Assembly: GCF_001665605.1 (NCBI RefSeq)
Contig: NZ_LZSV01000034.1
Location: forward strand, 124,001-188,000
Direction of reading: 5' to 3'
DNA: 64,000 nt
From: Mycobacterium sp. 852014-50255_SCH5639931
Lineage (GTDB): Bacteria; Actinomycetota; Actinomycetes; Mycobacteriales; Mycobacteriaceae
Shown here: positions 56,732 through 64,000 of the stretch, piece after piece
Layout of the letters: every line of letters starts with the position of its first letter
How positions within the stretch are numbered: the stretch's first letter is position 1
Notes under the pieces: generated by a model
The model's input: the letters and a program-made list of their open reading frames with translations, nothing else
What the model was told of the DNA's origin: nothing
Databases searched by the model: none
Position numbers and translations under genes: made by a program

Positions 56732-57367
56732 ATGTCCGAACGCCAGCAACTGGTGCGACGGCTGCTCGACGTTGCCGGGACCACCTACGCCGCCGAGGCG
56801 CGAATCAAGCTCGCCGACAAGCCGATGCCGCTGTTTCAGCTGCTGGTCATCTGCATGCTGGCCAGCGAGCCGATCGATGCCGCCATCGCCATGGGCGCCG
56901 GGCGCGAACTGTTCACGGCGGGCCTGCGCACGCCCAAGGCGGTGCTGGCCTCGGATCGGCAAGCCATGATCGACGCCTTCGGCCGCGCCCAGTACGTCCG
57001 CTACGACGAAAGCTCGGCCACCCGCCTCACCGACATGGCCGAACTCGTGCGCGACGAGTACTCCGGCGATCTGCGGGAACTCGCGGACCGCAGTGGACGC
57101 GACGTCACCGCGGCGAAGCGGTTACTCAAGGGTTTCACGGGAATCGGGGACACCGGGGCCGACATTTACCTGCGCGAGGTGCAAGACGTGTGGACCTGGG
57201 TGCGGCCGTATTTCGACGACCGCGCCACCGCCGCGGCCAAGCAGCTGGGTCTGCCTACCCAGCCGGCAAAGCTCGGAGCCCTTGCGCCGCAAGGCAACGC
57301 GCGGCTGGCGGCCGCGCTCATCAGGACGTCCCTGGACGACGATCTGCGCCGGCGGGTGAGCGGTTGA
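56732..57367 (+). CDS. HhH/endonuclease III-like protein (Rv1870c-like)
   Basis: A 211-residue helical protein. AAKRLLKGFTGIGDTGADIYLREV near residue 134 reads as a helix-hairpin-helix with the GIGxxxA turn of the endonuclease III/AlkA family, and the flanking helices match the fold. The catalytic Lys/Asp pair and iron-sulfur cluster cysteines of true endonuclease III are not evident, so it may bind DNA or a base without glycosylase activity. Its stop overlaps the next start (TTGA). Confidence 0.78.
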   Translation: MSERQQLVRRLLDVAGTTYAAEARIKLADKPMPLFQLLVICMLASEPIDAAIAMGAGRELFTAGLRTPKAVLASDRQAMIDAFGRAQYVRYDESSATRLTDMAELVRDEYSGDLRELADRSGRDVTAAKRLLKGFTGIGDTGADIYLREVQDVWTWVRPYFDDRATAAAKQLGLPTQPAKLGALAPQGNARLAAALIRTSLDDDLRRRVSG

Positions 57368-58089
57368 CCGTGCGGATCGGTACCTCCGGGTGGTCCTACA
57401 ACCATTGGGCCGACGTGCTGTACCCGCCTGGCCTGCCCACCGCGCGCCGGCTCGCCCGCTACATCGAGGTGTTCGACACCGTCGAATTGAACGCGAGTTT
57501 CTACCGCTGGCCGAAGGATTCGACCTTTGCGGGATGGCGTCAACAGTTGCCGGACGGCTTCAGGATGTCGGTCAAGGCGCATCGTGGACTGACTCACTAC
57601 CGCCGTCTGGCGTCCGCCGGGCCGTGGATCGAGCGCTTCGAGCGCTGTTGGGAACTGCTGGGTGATCGCGCCGGGGTACTGCTGGTTCAACTGCATCCCG
57701 AGCTGCAGCGCGACGACGCGCGCCTGGATGCCTTCCTGGGTAGCGTGCCGGCGTCGATCCGGGTGGCCGTCGAGCTGCGCCATCCGTCGTGGAACGACGA
57801 GGCCGTCTACGACTTGCTGGCCCGCCGCCGCGCCGCCTACGTGGTCATGAGCGGCGCCGGGCTGGCGTGCGTGCCGCGGGCGACCGCCGATCTGGTGTAC
57901 ATCCGGATGCACGGGCCGGATCAGGACGCGATCTATGCGGGCTGCTACTCGGACGACGAGCTGCGCCGGTGGGCGGACCGGATCGCCGCGTGGCAGGACG
58001 AGGGCAAGGACGTGTGGATGTATTTCAACAACGACCTGGGTGGCCACGCCGTGCGCAACGCGCTGACGTTGCAAGAACTTTTGCGGTGA
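57364..58089 (+). CDS. DUF72 family TIM-barrel protein
   Basis: A 241-residue protein of the YecE/DUF72 family. TVRIGTSGWSYNHWADVLYPPGLPTARRLARYIEVFDTVELNASFYRWP is the signature opening, RVAVELRHPSWND near residue 137 and LVYIRMHGPDQDAIYAGCYSDDEL near 178 are the conserved centre, and WMYFNNDLGGHAVRNAL is the closing block. Function unknown. Start TTG 57364 (4-bp overlap) or GTG 57370. Probably one transcript with the HhH-protein gene. Confidence 0.88.
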   Translation: MTVRIGTSGWSYNHWADVLYPPGLPTARRLARYIEVFDTVELNASFYRWPKDSTFAGWRQQLPDGFRMSVKAHRGLTHYRRLASAGPWIERFERCWELLGDRAGVLLVQLHPELQRDDARLDAFLGSVPASIRVAVELRHPSWNDEAVYDLLARRRAAYVVMSGAGLACVPRATADLVYIRMHGPDQDAIYAGCYSDDELRRWADRIAAWQDEGKDVWMYFNNDLGGHAVRNALTLQELLR

Positions 58090-58138
58090 CCCGGCGCGAG
58101 TAGGCTGGAAATGTCGACTGCAGGACGGAGTGACAATC

Positions 58139-59380
58139 ATGGCCAGCTCTATCACATTCGTCATCATCGGCGGCGGACTTGCTGGAGCAAAAGCGGTAGA
58201 AGCATTGCGCGACAGTGGGTTTGACGGGCAACTCAGCTTATTTGCTGAAGAGAAACATCTGCCCTACGAGCGACCTCCGCTTTCCAAGGAGTATCTGGCT
58301 GGGAAGAAGTCGCTGACCGATTTCACCGTGCAGAACTCCGACTGGTACCGCGACCACGATGTCGACCTGAGGCTCGGTTCGCGGGTGTCGGCCGTGAACC
58401 CCGCCGAACATAGCGTCGCGCTTCCCGACGGCACCACCATGCGGTACGACAAGCTGCTGCTGGCGATGGGATCGGCCTCCCGGCGGCCGCCGATACCCGG
58501 GTCCGATGCCGACGCCGTCCACTATCTGCGCACCTACGACGATGCTGTGTCGCTGGATTCGATTCTCACCGAAGGATCTTCGCTGGCCGTGGTGGGAGCC
58601 GGCTGGATCGGCCTGGAAGTGGCCGCCGGCGCCCGCCAGCGTGGCGTCGACGTGACCATCGTCGAGACGGCCAAGCAACCGCTGGTGGCCGCGCTGGGCG
58701 AAACGGTGGGTGAAGTGTTCGCCCGGCTTCATCGCGATCATGGCGTGGACTTGCGGCTCGAGGCGCAGGTGGAGGAGATCACGACAACCGGCGGCAAAGC
58801 CACCGGACTGAAAATGCGCGATGGGTCGACGGTGCCGGCTGATGCGGTGTTGGTGGCCGTCGGCGCTGAGCCGAACGTCGAACTCGCCGAACAAGCCGGG
58901 CTCGCCATGGGCTCGGGCTCTCAGGGCGGCGTGCTGGTCGATGCGTCACTGCGCACCAGCGATCCGGACATCTACGCGGTCGGCGACATCGCCGCCGCAG
59001 AGCACCCCCTGTTCGGCGGCCGGATCCGCACGGAGCACTGGGCCAATGCGCTCAAGCAACCCGCGGTGGCGGCGGCCGGGATGCTCGGCAACCCAGGCGA
59101 ATATGCCGAACTGCCCTATTTCTTCACCGACCAGTACGACCTCGGGATGGAGTATGTCGGGCACGCGCCCGGCTTCGAGCGCGTGGTGTTCCGGGGCGAC
59201 GTTGCCGGACGTGAATTCGTCGCATTCTGGCTAGACGGCGACGACCGGGTGCTGGCCGGGATGAACGTCAACATCTGGGATGTGCTCGACGATGTCAAAG
59301 CGCTGATCAGGTCCCGGAATTCCGTCGACCCCGACAGGCTGGCCGACGCGGAGGTCCCGCTGGCCGAGTTATTGGGCTGA
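58139..59380 (+). CDS. FAD-dependent ferredoxin/rubredoxin reductase (Rv1869c-like)
   Basis: A 413-residue NADH:ferredoxin reductase of the putidaredoxin-reductase type. IIGGGLAGAKAVEALR binds FAD, YERPPLSKEYL near residue 41 is the family signature, VVGAGWIGLEVAAGARQRGVDVTIVE near 153 binds NADH, and DIYAVGDIAAAEHP near 279 the flavin. It would feed electrons to ferredoxins that serve P450s such as the CYP125-like or CYP140 products. Start ATG 58139 with a GGAG site. Overlaps the convergent gene by 12 bp. Confidence 0.92.
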   Translation: MASSITFVIIGGGLAGAKAVEALRDSGFDGQLSLFAEEKHLPYERPPLSKEYLAGKKSLTDFTVQNSDWYRDHDVDLRLGSRVSAVNPAEHSVALPDGTTMRYDKLLLAMGSASRRPPIPGSDADAVHYLRTYDDAVSLDSILTEGSSLAVVGAGWIGLEVAAGARQRGVDVTIVETAKQPLVAALGETVGEVFARLHRDHGVDLRLEAQVEEITTTGGKATGLKMRDGSTVPADAVLVAVGAEPNVELAEQAGLAMGSGSQGGVLVDASLRTSDPDIYAVGDIAAAEHPLFGGRIRTEHWANALKQPAVAAAGMLGNPGEYAELPYFFTDQYDLGMEYVGHAPGFERVVFRGDVAGREFVAFWLDGDDRVLAGMNVNIWDVLDDVKALIRSRNSVDPDRLADAEVPLAELLG

Positions 59381-61480
59381 CGGTTCAACGGGCACCCACG
59401 TCCCGTCAATCACGTCGGGCGGGCGCTGCACCTGCAACCTTTCCCGTTCGGCGCGGCGGCGTTTGATCCGCAGCCGGGCGTCGCCCGGCATGGTGGCCAG
59501 CTCGTCACACGTAAGGTAGTACACGTCCTCGACGGCGTCGATCAGGTCCGCCGCGACTCGACGGGATCCCAATTCCCGCAACGTCATCCGGAGTTCATGG
59601 GTGAATCGCAGAGTGGTGTCGTGGGCCAGCTCGCGGGAGTCGCGAGCGCTGGTGGCCAGCCGCTGGGCCAGCGTCGGCGGCGGCGCGTCGGTCGAGGCGG
59701 CGTCGGCCACCGCGACTTCCCCGGCCGCGCGCAGCAGCATCGCCGGATCGTCGGCATACGTCTGGCTGGCCAGCTCGGCCTCCCCGGGACCACGGTGCGC
59801 GACGCGGGCGACGGCCGCATCCACCGCGGCGGCGGTGGTGGGTGACAACGCGCGGATGCTGGCGAGATTGCCTTCCTGGGCGAGCGCACACAACGGCGGG
59901 TCGGCCCGCAGCACCGCGGCCAGCTCGGCGGTCTCGGTCGCGACCATGGTGCTGTCCATGATCATGTCCACCCCGGGCACGCTGCGCGCCGCCCTGCTGC
60001 GCTCCAGCGCCGCCGCGGTGACGCCGGAATCGATCAGCCACAACGCGGTGAGGATCCAGCCTTGGTGAATGCGGTCCCGCAGCAAGCGAATCCGGACTTC
60101 CAGGCCGGCGTCGGGCAGCGACCCCAACTGCGCGGCGTCGAGGTGTTCGGTTTCGGCTGCCGCGCCGTACGCCCGCGTGTCGGACTTGAGATGGCGCAGC
60201 AGGGCCAGCGATCGCCCCGCGACGACGGCTTTGGCGACGTAGCCGAGAGCACCGCCCGCCAGCGCGGGCTCACCGAACGGCAGGGGGTCTCCGACATGCG
60301 GCCGGCCGACGAAAGCGTTGCGGGCGACGGCATCCTGGTCCCAGCCGGGCAACTGCGCGGCCGCGACCATGTTGACCGACACCCCGACATAGGCCCGATG
60401 ACCGAACACGGCGACGGCCCTGTTGCCCCACTCCTCGCCTACCACGTCGCCCAGCGCCAGCACGTGACTGAGCACCCGGTTCGCGGCGCGCAATCCGCTC
60501 AGCTGAACATCCAGCGTGATCGGGGTGAGCGGCCCGGGCAGCGCCTCGCCGAGGTTGCCCGCACTGAAAATCGGGAAGCGCGGATCGACCCGGTCGTCGA
60601 ATTCGCCCTCGACGCCCTCGGGCGCCGCGCTGTGCTCGTCGCCGGAGGGATCGGGGCGTGGGGCAACCTCGACCGGGAGCGCCAGTTGGCGCCCGTGGCC
60701 CGTGGCACCCACGGCGGTGATCTGACGGCCGACCAGGCCCCGGGCGGTGTCGGCCACTGCCTCAAGCGCCTGCCAGCCGAACTCGAACGCCCAATCCTCT
60801 TGCACCGCAGCGATATCCATGTCCGGAATGAGCCGGGGCCAGCTGCGCACCCGATTCAGCCGGGACCGCGGATCGGCGGATCGCAGCATCCGCCACGCCG
60901 TGATCACATTGACGGTGTCCGGGGAGGCGAGGTCCACCACACCGGAGCGGTCGGTGTTCAGCGCCGAAACCAGGAAGCGCACCAAATCGTCGACGTGCAG
61001 CACCCGCATCGGGTCCGCCGAAACCTTGGTGCGCAGCAGCGTGGCCACGGTGCGGCACACCATCCAGTCGAGCTGCCGGCCCACCGGCGGGGCGATCCGG
61101 ACAACCAGGCTGGGCCCCCAACTGGTGGACACCAGTTCCTCGGCAGGCTTGAACAGTTCCGGCCGTCCCGCGGCCTGGGACACGAACAGCAGCCGGGCGC
61201 CGGCGCGCGCGGCCACATCGGTCACGTGCGCGAGGCCCTCGATATCGGCGCTGCCGGGTGCCGTGATGTCGATGGGGGCGAGGTGGATCACCGCGTCGGC
61301 TTCCTCGGCGAGCTCCCGCAGGACCGGGTTGCGCAGCGATGCGCAAACAAGGTCGACGTTGCGGTCAAGGCAGGGATGCGGCCTCTCAGCAATGCCGCTG
61401 ACCGTGTGCCCGGCAGCGACCAACTGCCGTGCGACCAGCCGCCCAAGTGCGCCGGTGGCGTCGGTAACCAGGATCTGCAC
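59369..61480 (-). CDS. Chimeric protein: SDR-type NAD-binding domain fused to an incomplete PEP-utilising-enzyme segment (Rv1868-like)
   Basis: A 703-residue protein. Residues about 1-240 are an atypical SDR/epimerase: ILVTDATGALGRLVARQLVAAG (TGxxGxxG-like), LLFVSQAAG, and VRIAPPVGRQLDW. Residues about 295-695 read as the middle part of a PEP-synthase/rifampin-phosphotransferase-like enzyme: AGNLGEALPGPLTPITLDV, FGHRAYVGVSV, and the end DVYYLTCDELATM then RPPDVIDG. The ATP-grasp domain before it and the swivelling phosphohistidine domain after it are both missing. Phosphotransfer is therefore impossible in the usual way. GTG start. I recall a similar-length protein in H37Rv. Function unknown. 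Confidence 0.82.
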   Translation of the reverse strand: MQILVTDATGALGRLVARQLVAAGHTVSGIAERPHPCLDRNVDLVCASLRNPVLRELAEEADAVIHLAPIDITAPGSADIEGLAHVTDVAARAGARLLFVSQAAGRPELFKPAEELVSTSWGPSLVVRIAPPVGRQLDWMVCRTVATLLRTKVSADPMRVLHVDDLVRFLVSALNTDRSGVVDLASPDTVNVITAWRMLRSADPRSRLNRVRSWPRLIPDMDIAAVQEDWAFEFGWQALEAVADTARGLVGRQITAVGATGHGRQLALPVEVAPRPDPSGDEHSAAPEGVEGEFDDRVDPRFPIFSAGNLGEALPGPLTPITLDVQLSGLRAANRVLSHVLALGDVVGEEWGNRAVAVFGHRAYVGVSVNMVAAAQLPGWDQDAVARNAFVGRPHVGDPLPFGEPALAGGALGYVAKAVVAGRSLALLRHLKSDTRAYGAAAETEHLDAAQLGSLPDAGLEVRIRLLRDRIHQGWILTALWLIDSGVTAAALERSRAARSVPGVDMIMDSTMVATETAELAAVLRADPPLCALAQEGNLASIRALSPTTAAAVDAAVARVAHRGPGEAELASQTYADDPAMLLRAAGEVAVADAASTDAPPPTLAQRLATSARDSRELAHDTTLRFTHELRMTLRELGSRRVAADLIDAVEDVYYLTCDELATMPGDARLRIKRRRAERERLQVQRPPDVIDGTWVPVEPSAQ

Positions 61481-61588
61481 CTGGGTCTCACCTCCCCGAC
61501 CTCAAACTAAACAATAGGCAAGACGGCATGACCTAGCGACCGTTACCGGGCAAACGGCACCCTGAGCTGGCGGGAAAGTTTCGCCGGG

Positions 61589-63073
61589 TTATTGCAGCGT
61601 GGCGCTGCCGTCCGCGGCGACGGCAACCTTGGCGCCGCCGATGTCTTCACGCACGGTTACCTGCGCCGCCGCGCCGTCCGTGATCAGGGCGAGGGTCCGC
61701 GCCCCGTCGGGCGTGCGCACGGCCAAGAATGCCTTTTCCGGTCGCCCCTCGCGATCGAACGGCGTCGTCCACGCTTCCACCGTGCCGACGCCTTCCCACT
61801 CCACCAATCCCTCCCGGGTGGGCTCTCGGTCGACGACCGGTTGCACGTCCTCCCAACGGAACTCGGCGGGCGGCTCGGTGCTGTACACGCCGAAGCTGTG
61901 CTTGGTCAGGTAGCCGCCGTTGGCGGTGATCAGGCCGCGCCGCCCGGGATTGGCCGCCAGCAACTCCGCTATGGTGGCGATCGAGTGCATCACGTAGTTG
62001 CTCCACGGGCCGCCTGCGAACGTCAGACCCCCGGTGACGGTGAGCGGGCGGGCGGGATCGTCGACGGGCAGGCCCAGTTCGGCCGCCGCCACCTGAACGG
62101 CCGAGGGAAAGCAGGAGTACAGGTCGACGTAGTCGACTTCGTCGATGCCCAGGCCCGCCAGCTCCAGCGCCCGGCCTCCGCCGATCCGGATGGCCGGAGA
62201 GCGATGCAGCTCGTCACGCTCGGCGATGGCGGAGGTGTCATGCGCGTCGGTGCCCGCGTGCGGGTAGATCCAGCGATCGGCGGGGATCTGCAGGCGCCTG
62301 GCCTGCTCCACCGAGGTCAAGACGAGCGCGGCGCCCTGATCGACCATGTTGTTGGAGTTCATCAGCTTGGTGTACGGCCAGCTGATCATCCGGTTCTGCG
62401 GGCCGGGCTCGCAGATCTCCTCGGCGGTCACCGGTTTGCGGATCCATGCGTGCGGATTGTCGACCGCGACGGCGTTGAAGCGGGCCCACAGTTCGCCGAT
62501 GCGCTTGCGGTGGTGCTCAACCGATTCGCCGTTCGCAATCCGCAGGGCTTGCTCGAACAGCGGGTAGACGAAGGCCGGCCGGTCGAGCCGGATCCTGATC
62601 TCCGCGTCGCCGGCCATCGGGACGTCGTCGCCGCTGACCTCGGCCATTGGGACCGAGTCGTCCTGAACGGTCCACTCGAGTTTGCCGCCCTTGGCCCGCA
62701 GGCCCCGGCGGGTGCGCCACGTCTCGGCGCCGGCCAGCAGCACCACCTGAGCGCTGCCCCGCTGGATGTCCAGGCACGCCTGGTTGACCAGCGACTGCGG
62801 CACGTTCCCGCCGACGGGGCTGTACAACGTGGTGAAGTCCATCGCCCCGATCCGCTGGCCGAGCAGCAGCCCGGGATCCCGATAGTGCGCCGACAGGATG
62901 TTCACCACTCGGATGGAATCCACGGCCTCGATCACCCGCGAATCGGCGGCTCGCCGAGCGGCGGCCGCCATCAGGTCCACCGGCTCGACGGACCGCTTCT
63001 CCGGGTCGATCTCGTCGCGGTGGTTGACCTGGCCGAAGCCGATCAACACCGGTGTCCTGGGGTGCACGGTCAT
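61589..63073 (-). CDS. Thiolase-like acetyl-CoA acetyltransferase family protein (Rv1867-like)
   Basis: A 494-residue thiolase-fold protein. PVLIGFGQVNHR at the start, the GGNVPQSLVNQACLDIQRGSAQVVLLAGAETW block near residue 88 where thiolases carry the nucleophilic Cys (here the Cys is in NQACLDI), and VDLYSCFPSAVQVAAAELGL near 321 and GGLTFAGGPWSNYVMHSIATIAELL near 348, typical of the SCP2-thiolase-like group. The last about 90 residues (from WEDVQPVVDREP) form an extra beta-rich, OB-like domain. Activity cannot be assured because the usual His-Cys pair is not clear. Follows the CoA-transferase gene on the same strand. Confidence 0.85.
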   Translation of the reverse strand: MTVHPRTPVLIGFGQVNHRDEIDPEKRSVEPVDLMAAAARRAADSRVIEAVDSIRVVNILSAHYRDPGLLLGQRIGAMDFTTLYSPVGGNVPQSLVNQACLDIQRGSAQVVLLAGAETWRTRRGLRAKGGKLEWTVQDDSVPMAEVSGDDVPMAGDAEIRIRLDRPAFVYPLFEQALRIANGESVEHHRKRIGELWARFNAVAVDNPHAWIRKPVTAEEICEPGPQNRMISWPYTKLMNSNNMVDQGAALVLTSVEQARRLQIPADRWIYPHAGTDAHDTSAIAERDELHRSPAIRIGGGRALELAGLGIDEVDYVDLYSCFPSAVQVAAAELGLPVDDPARPLTVTGGLTFAGGPWSNYVMHSIATIAELLAANPGRRGLITANGGYLTKHSFGVYSTEPPAEFRWEDVQPVVDREPTREGLVEWEGVGTVEAWTTPFDREGRPEKAFLAVRTPDGARTLALITDGAAAQVTVREDIGGAKVAVAADGSATLQ

Positions 63074-63132
63074 ACGACGAATTTAGCGTGGCTATCGATC
63101 AGTCTGGTCGCGCGGGCCGGATTCGGCGCGCG

Positions 63133-64000
63133 TTATGGGGGACCGAACAGCACGCCGTCGCTGATGAGGCGGTCGATCTCCTGCGGGCTCATGCCGAGCA
63201 GCCTGCGGCAGACGTCGACGGTGTCCTGGCCGGGCAGCGGCGCAGGCCGCTGGGGCGCCCGCGGGATGTGCTGGAACGGCGCGGGGCCCGTCTCGGCCGG
63301 CAGCGGACGCTCGATGAGGGGGTGCAGCATCTCGGCATAGACTTTCCGCTCGACCAGCTGGGGGTCCTCCAAGATGTCCGGCGGCCGGTTCATCGGCCCG
63401 GCCGCAACCCCGGAGGATTGCAGCAGCTGGGCGGCCCGGACCGGGGTGCGCGTGCGGGTCCAGGCCGACACCAATTCCACCAGCTCCCGCCGGTTCGCCA
63501 GCCGCGCCTCGCCGGTCGCGAAGCGCGGATCGTCCGCCCATTCCGGGTGATGGAAAACACCTGCGGCGCAACGCCACTCGTCGTCGGATTCGATCGAGAT
63601 GACGCACCACTCGTCGTCGCCCGCGCACGGATAGACGGCGTGCAGGCTGCTGGCCTCGGAGATTCTCGGCACGCCCGCGGCCAGGGCGGCCTGGGTGACG
63701 TACAAGGTGTCGAGTTGGTTGATGACGGCTTCGGCTTGCGAGATGTGCACGTGCGACCCGCCGCCCGTCCGGTGGCGGTGGATCAGCGCGGCCAGCGCCG
63801 CGATCGCGGTGATCCGCCCGACGACGTGGTCGGGAAAGATGGTCGTCGCGTCGTAAAAGGCATGCCGTCCAGCGTGATTCCGGTTCTCCGGTTCGTCGGC
63901 CGTCCACAACCGGGTGACACCGGTCGCGGCGCGCACCAGCGGCCCGTAGCCCATCCGGGTGCTCCACGGGCCTTCGTCGCCGTAGGCGCTGCTCTCGGCG
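63133..64000 (-). CDS. Family III CoA-transferase (CaiB/BaiF), 5' end outside the window
   Basis: Partial: the frame is open to base 64000. The visible C-terminal 289 residues contain YGPLVRAATGVTRLW, the family's nucleotide-sugar-free GxxxYxDxxx region as YDATTIFPDHVVGRITAIAALAALIHRHRTGGG, and HISQAEAVINQL. The closing CAGDDEWCVISIESDDEW, then FATGEARLANRRELVELVSAWTRTRT and GVAAGPMNRPPDILEDPQL are typical of the C-terminal half. I recall Rv1866 as a longer two-unit protein. It moves CoA between acids; substrate unknown. With the thiolase-like gene 60 bp downstream it suggests acyl-CoA catabolism. Confidence 0.88.
   Translation of the reverse strand, partial: AESSAYGDEGPWSTRMGYGPLVRAATGVTRLWTADEPENRNHAGRHAFYDATTIFPDHVVGRITAIAALAALIHRHRTGGGSHVHISQAEAVINQLDTLYVTQAALAAGVPRISEASSLHAVYPCAGDDEWCVISIESDDEWRCAAGVFHHPEWADDPRFATGEARLANRRELVELVSAWTRTRTPVRAAQLLQSSGVAAGPMNRPPDILEDPQLVERKVYAEMLHPLIERPLPAETGPAPFQHIPRAPQRPAPLPGQDTVDVCRRLLGMSPQEIDRLISDGVLFGPP

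Noticed and set aside
60062..61510. Plus-strand frame of 482 codons
   Set aside because: It is antisense to the SDR/PEP-segment fusion gene, with no family signature.

Overview
The window comes from a high-GC actinobacterium and is almost certainly a slow-growing non-tuberculous Mycobacterium, close to the M. avium complex. It carries fbpB (antigen 85B), rpfC, a secreted chorismate mutase, cyp140, lppE, bfrA, lldD2, and gene after gene in the order I recall for the M. tuberculosis H37Rv interval Rv1906c back to Rv1866, read in the opposite direction. Rv names below are recalled counterparts, not search results. The match to H37Rv is broken by blocks I do not recall there: the first 5.4 kb, a CYP125-like P450 with an alcohol dehydrogenase (20.7-23.0 kb), a small membrane protein with a DMT transporter (32.6-33.8 kb), an intact oxyR-ahpC-ahpD locus (46.4-48.6 kb), and lon (52.9-55.2 kb).

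Layout. 0-5.4 kb: an accessory catabolic-looking cluster with a partial nitronate monooxygenase, a minus-strand trio (two paralogous unknown proteins around an acyl-CoA/AMP ligase) and a divergent plus-strand trio (AhpD-like protein, nitroreductase, SRPBCC protein). 5.5-17.6 kb: secreted protein, D-amino-acid oxidase, enoyl-CoA hydratase, small membrane protein, amidohydrolase, NanT-like MFS transporter, CinA, macro-domain protein, thiamine-binding-fold protein, Dtd, SAM methyltransferase, zinc alcohol dehydrogenase and a large flavin monooxygenase behind a clear inverted repeat. 17.8-24.7 kb: a nitronate monooxygenase with an exact KstR-type box, a minus operon of small envelope proteins, then the CYP125-like P450 with a near-KstR box, an alcohol dehydrogenase, a YceI-like protein and a proline-tailed membrane protein. 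25.3-31.9 kb: fbpB, secreted chorismate mutase, rpfC, SRPBCC protein, SDR, lppE, cyp140 and an NTF2-fold gene with a predicted leaderless promoter.

31.9-34.3 kb is a gene-poor, decayed stretch that holds a small-membrane-protein/DMT-transporter pair and a broken duplicate of the 3' end of the NTF2 gene. 34.3-43.3 kb (mostly minus strand): SRPBCC protein, acyltransferase, amidohydrolase, glnA3, LLM oxidoreductase, AhpD-like protein, a DHA2 efflux pump with a fused winged-helix tail, and a membrane class III adenylate cyclase. 43.4-51.6 kb is rich in iron and oxidative-stress genes: bfrA and a bacterioferritin-associated ferredoxin diverge from tandem IdeR-type boxes; oxyR and ahpC-ahpD diverge from a palindrome of the known OxyR type; an EthD-like/PPOX pair, a GH13 enzyme, a DUF1810 protein and lldD2 are nearby. 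51.6-64 kb: an SCP2-like/PhyH fusion, lon behind an HspR-like element, a secreted Pro-rich protein with a UUCG terminator, a Ddn-like protein, a TfoX-N protein, an HhH protein, a DUF72 protein, a ferredoxin reductase, an SDR fused to an incomplete PEP-utilising-enzyme segment, a thiolase-like protein and a truncated CoA-transferase.

How the genes may work together (inference): sterol/lipid catabolism (KstR-boxed NMO, CYP125-like P450 plus ADH, enoyl-CoA hydratases, AMP ligase, thiolase-like protein, CoA-transferase), iron storage and release (BfrA with Bfd under IdeR), and peroxide defence (OxyR, AhpC/AhpD). No rRNA, tRNA, CRISPR array, insertion sequence or prophage was seen.
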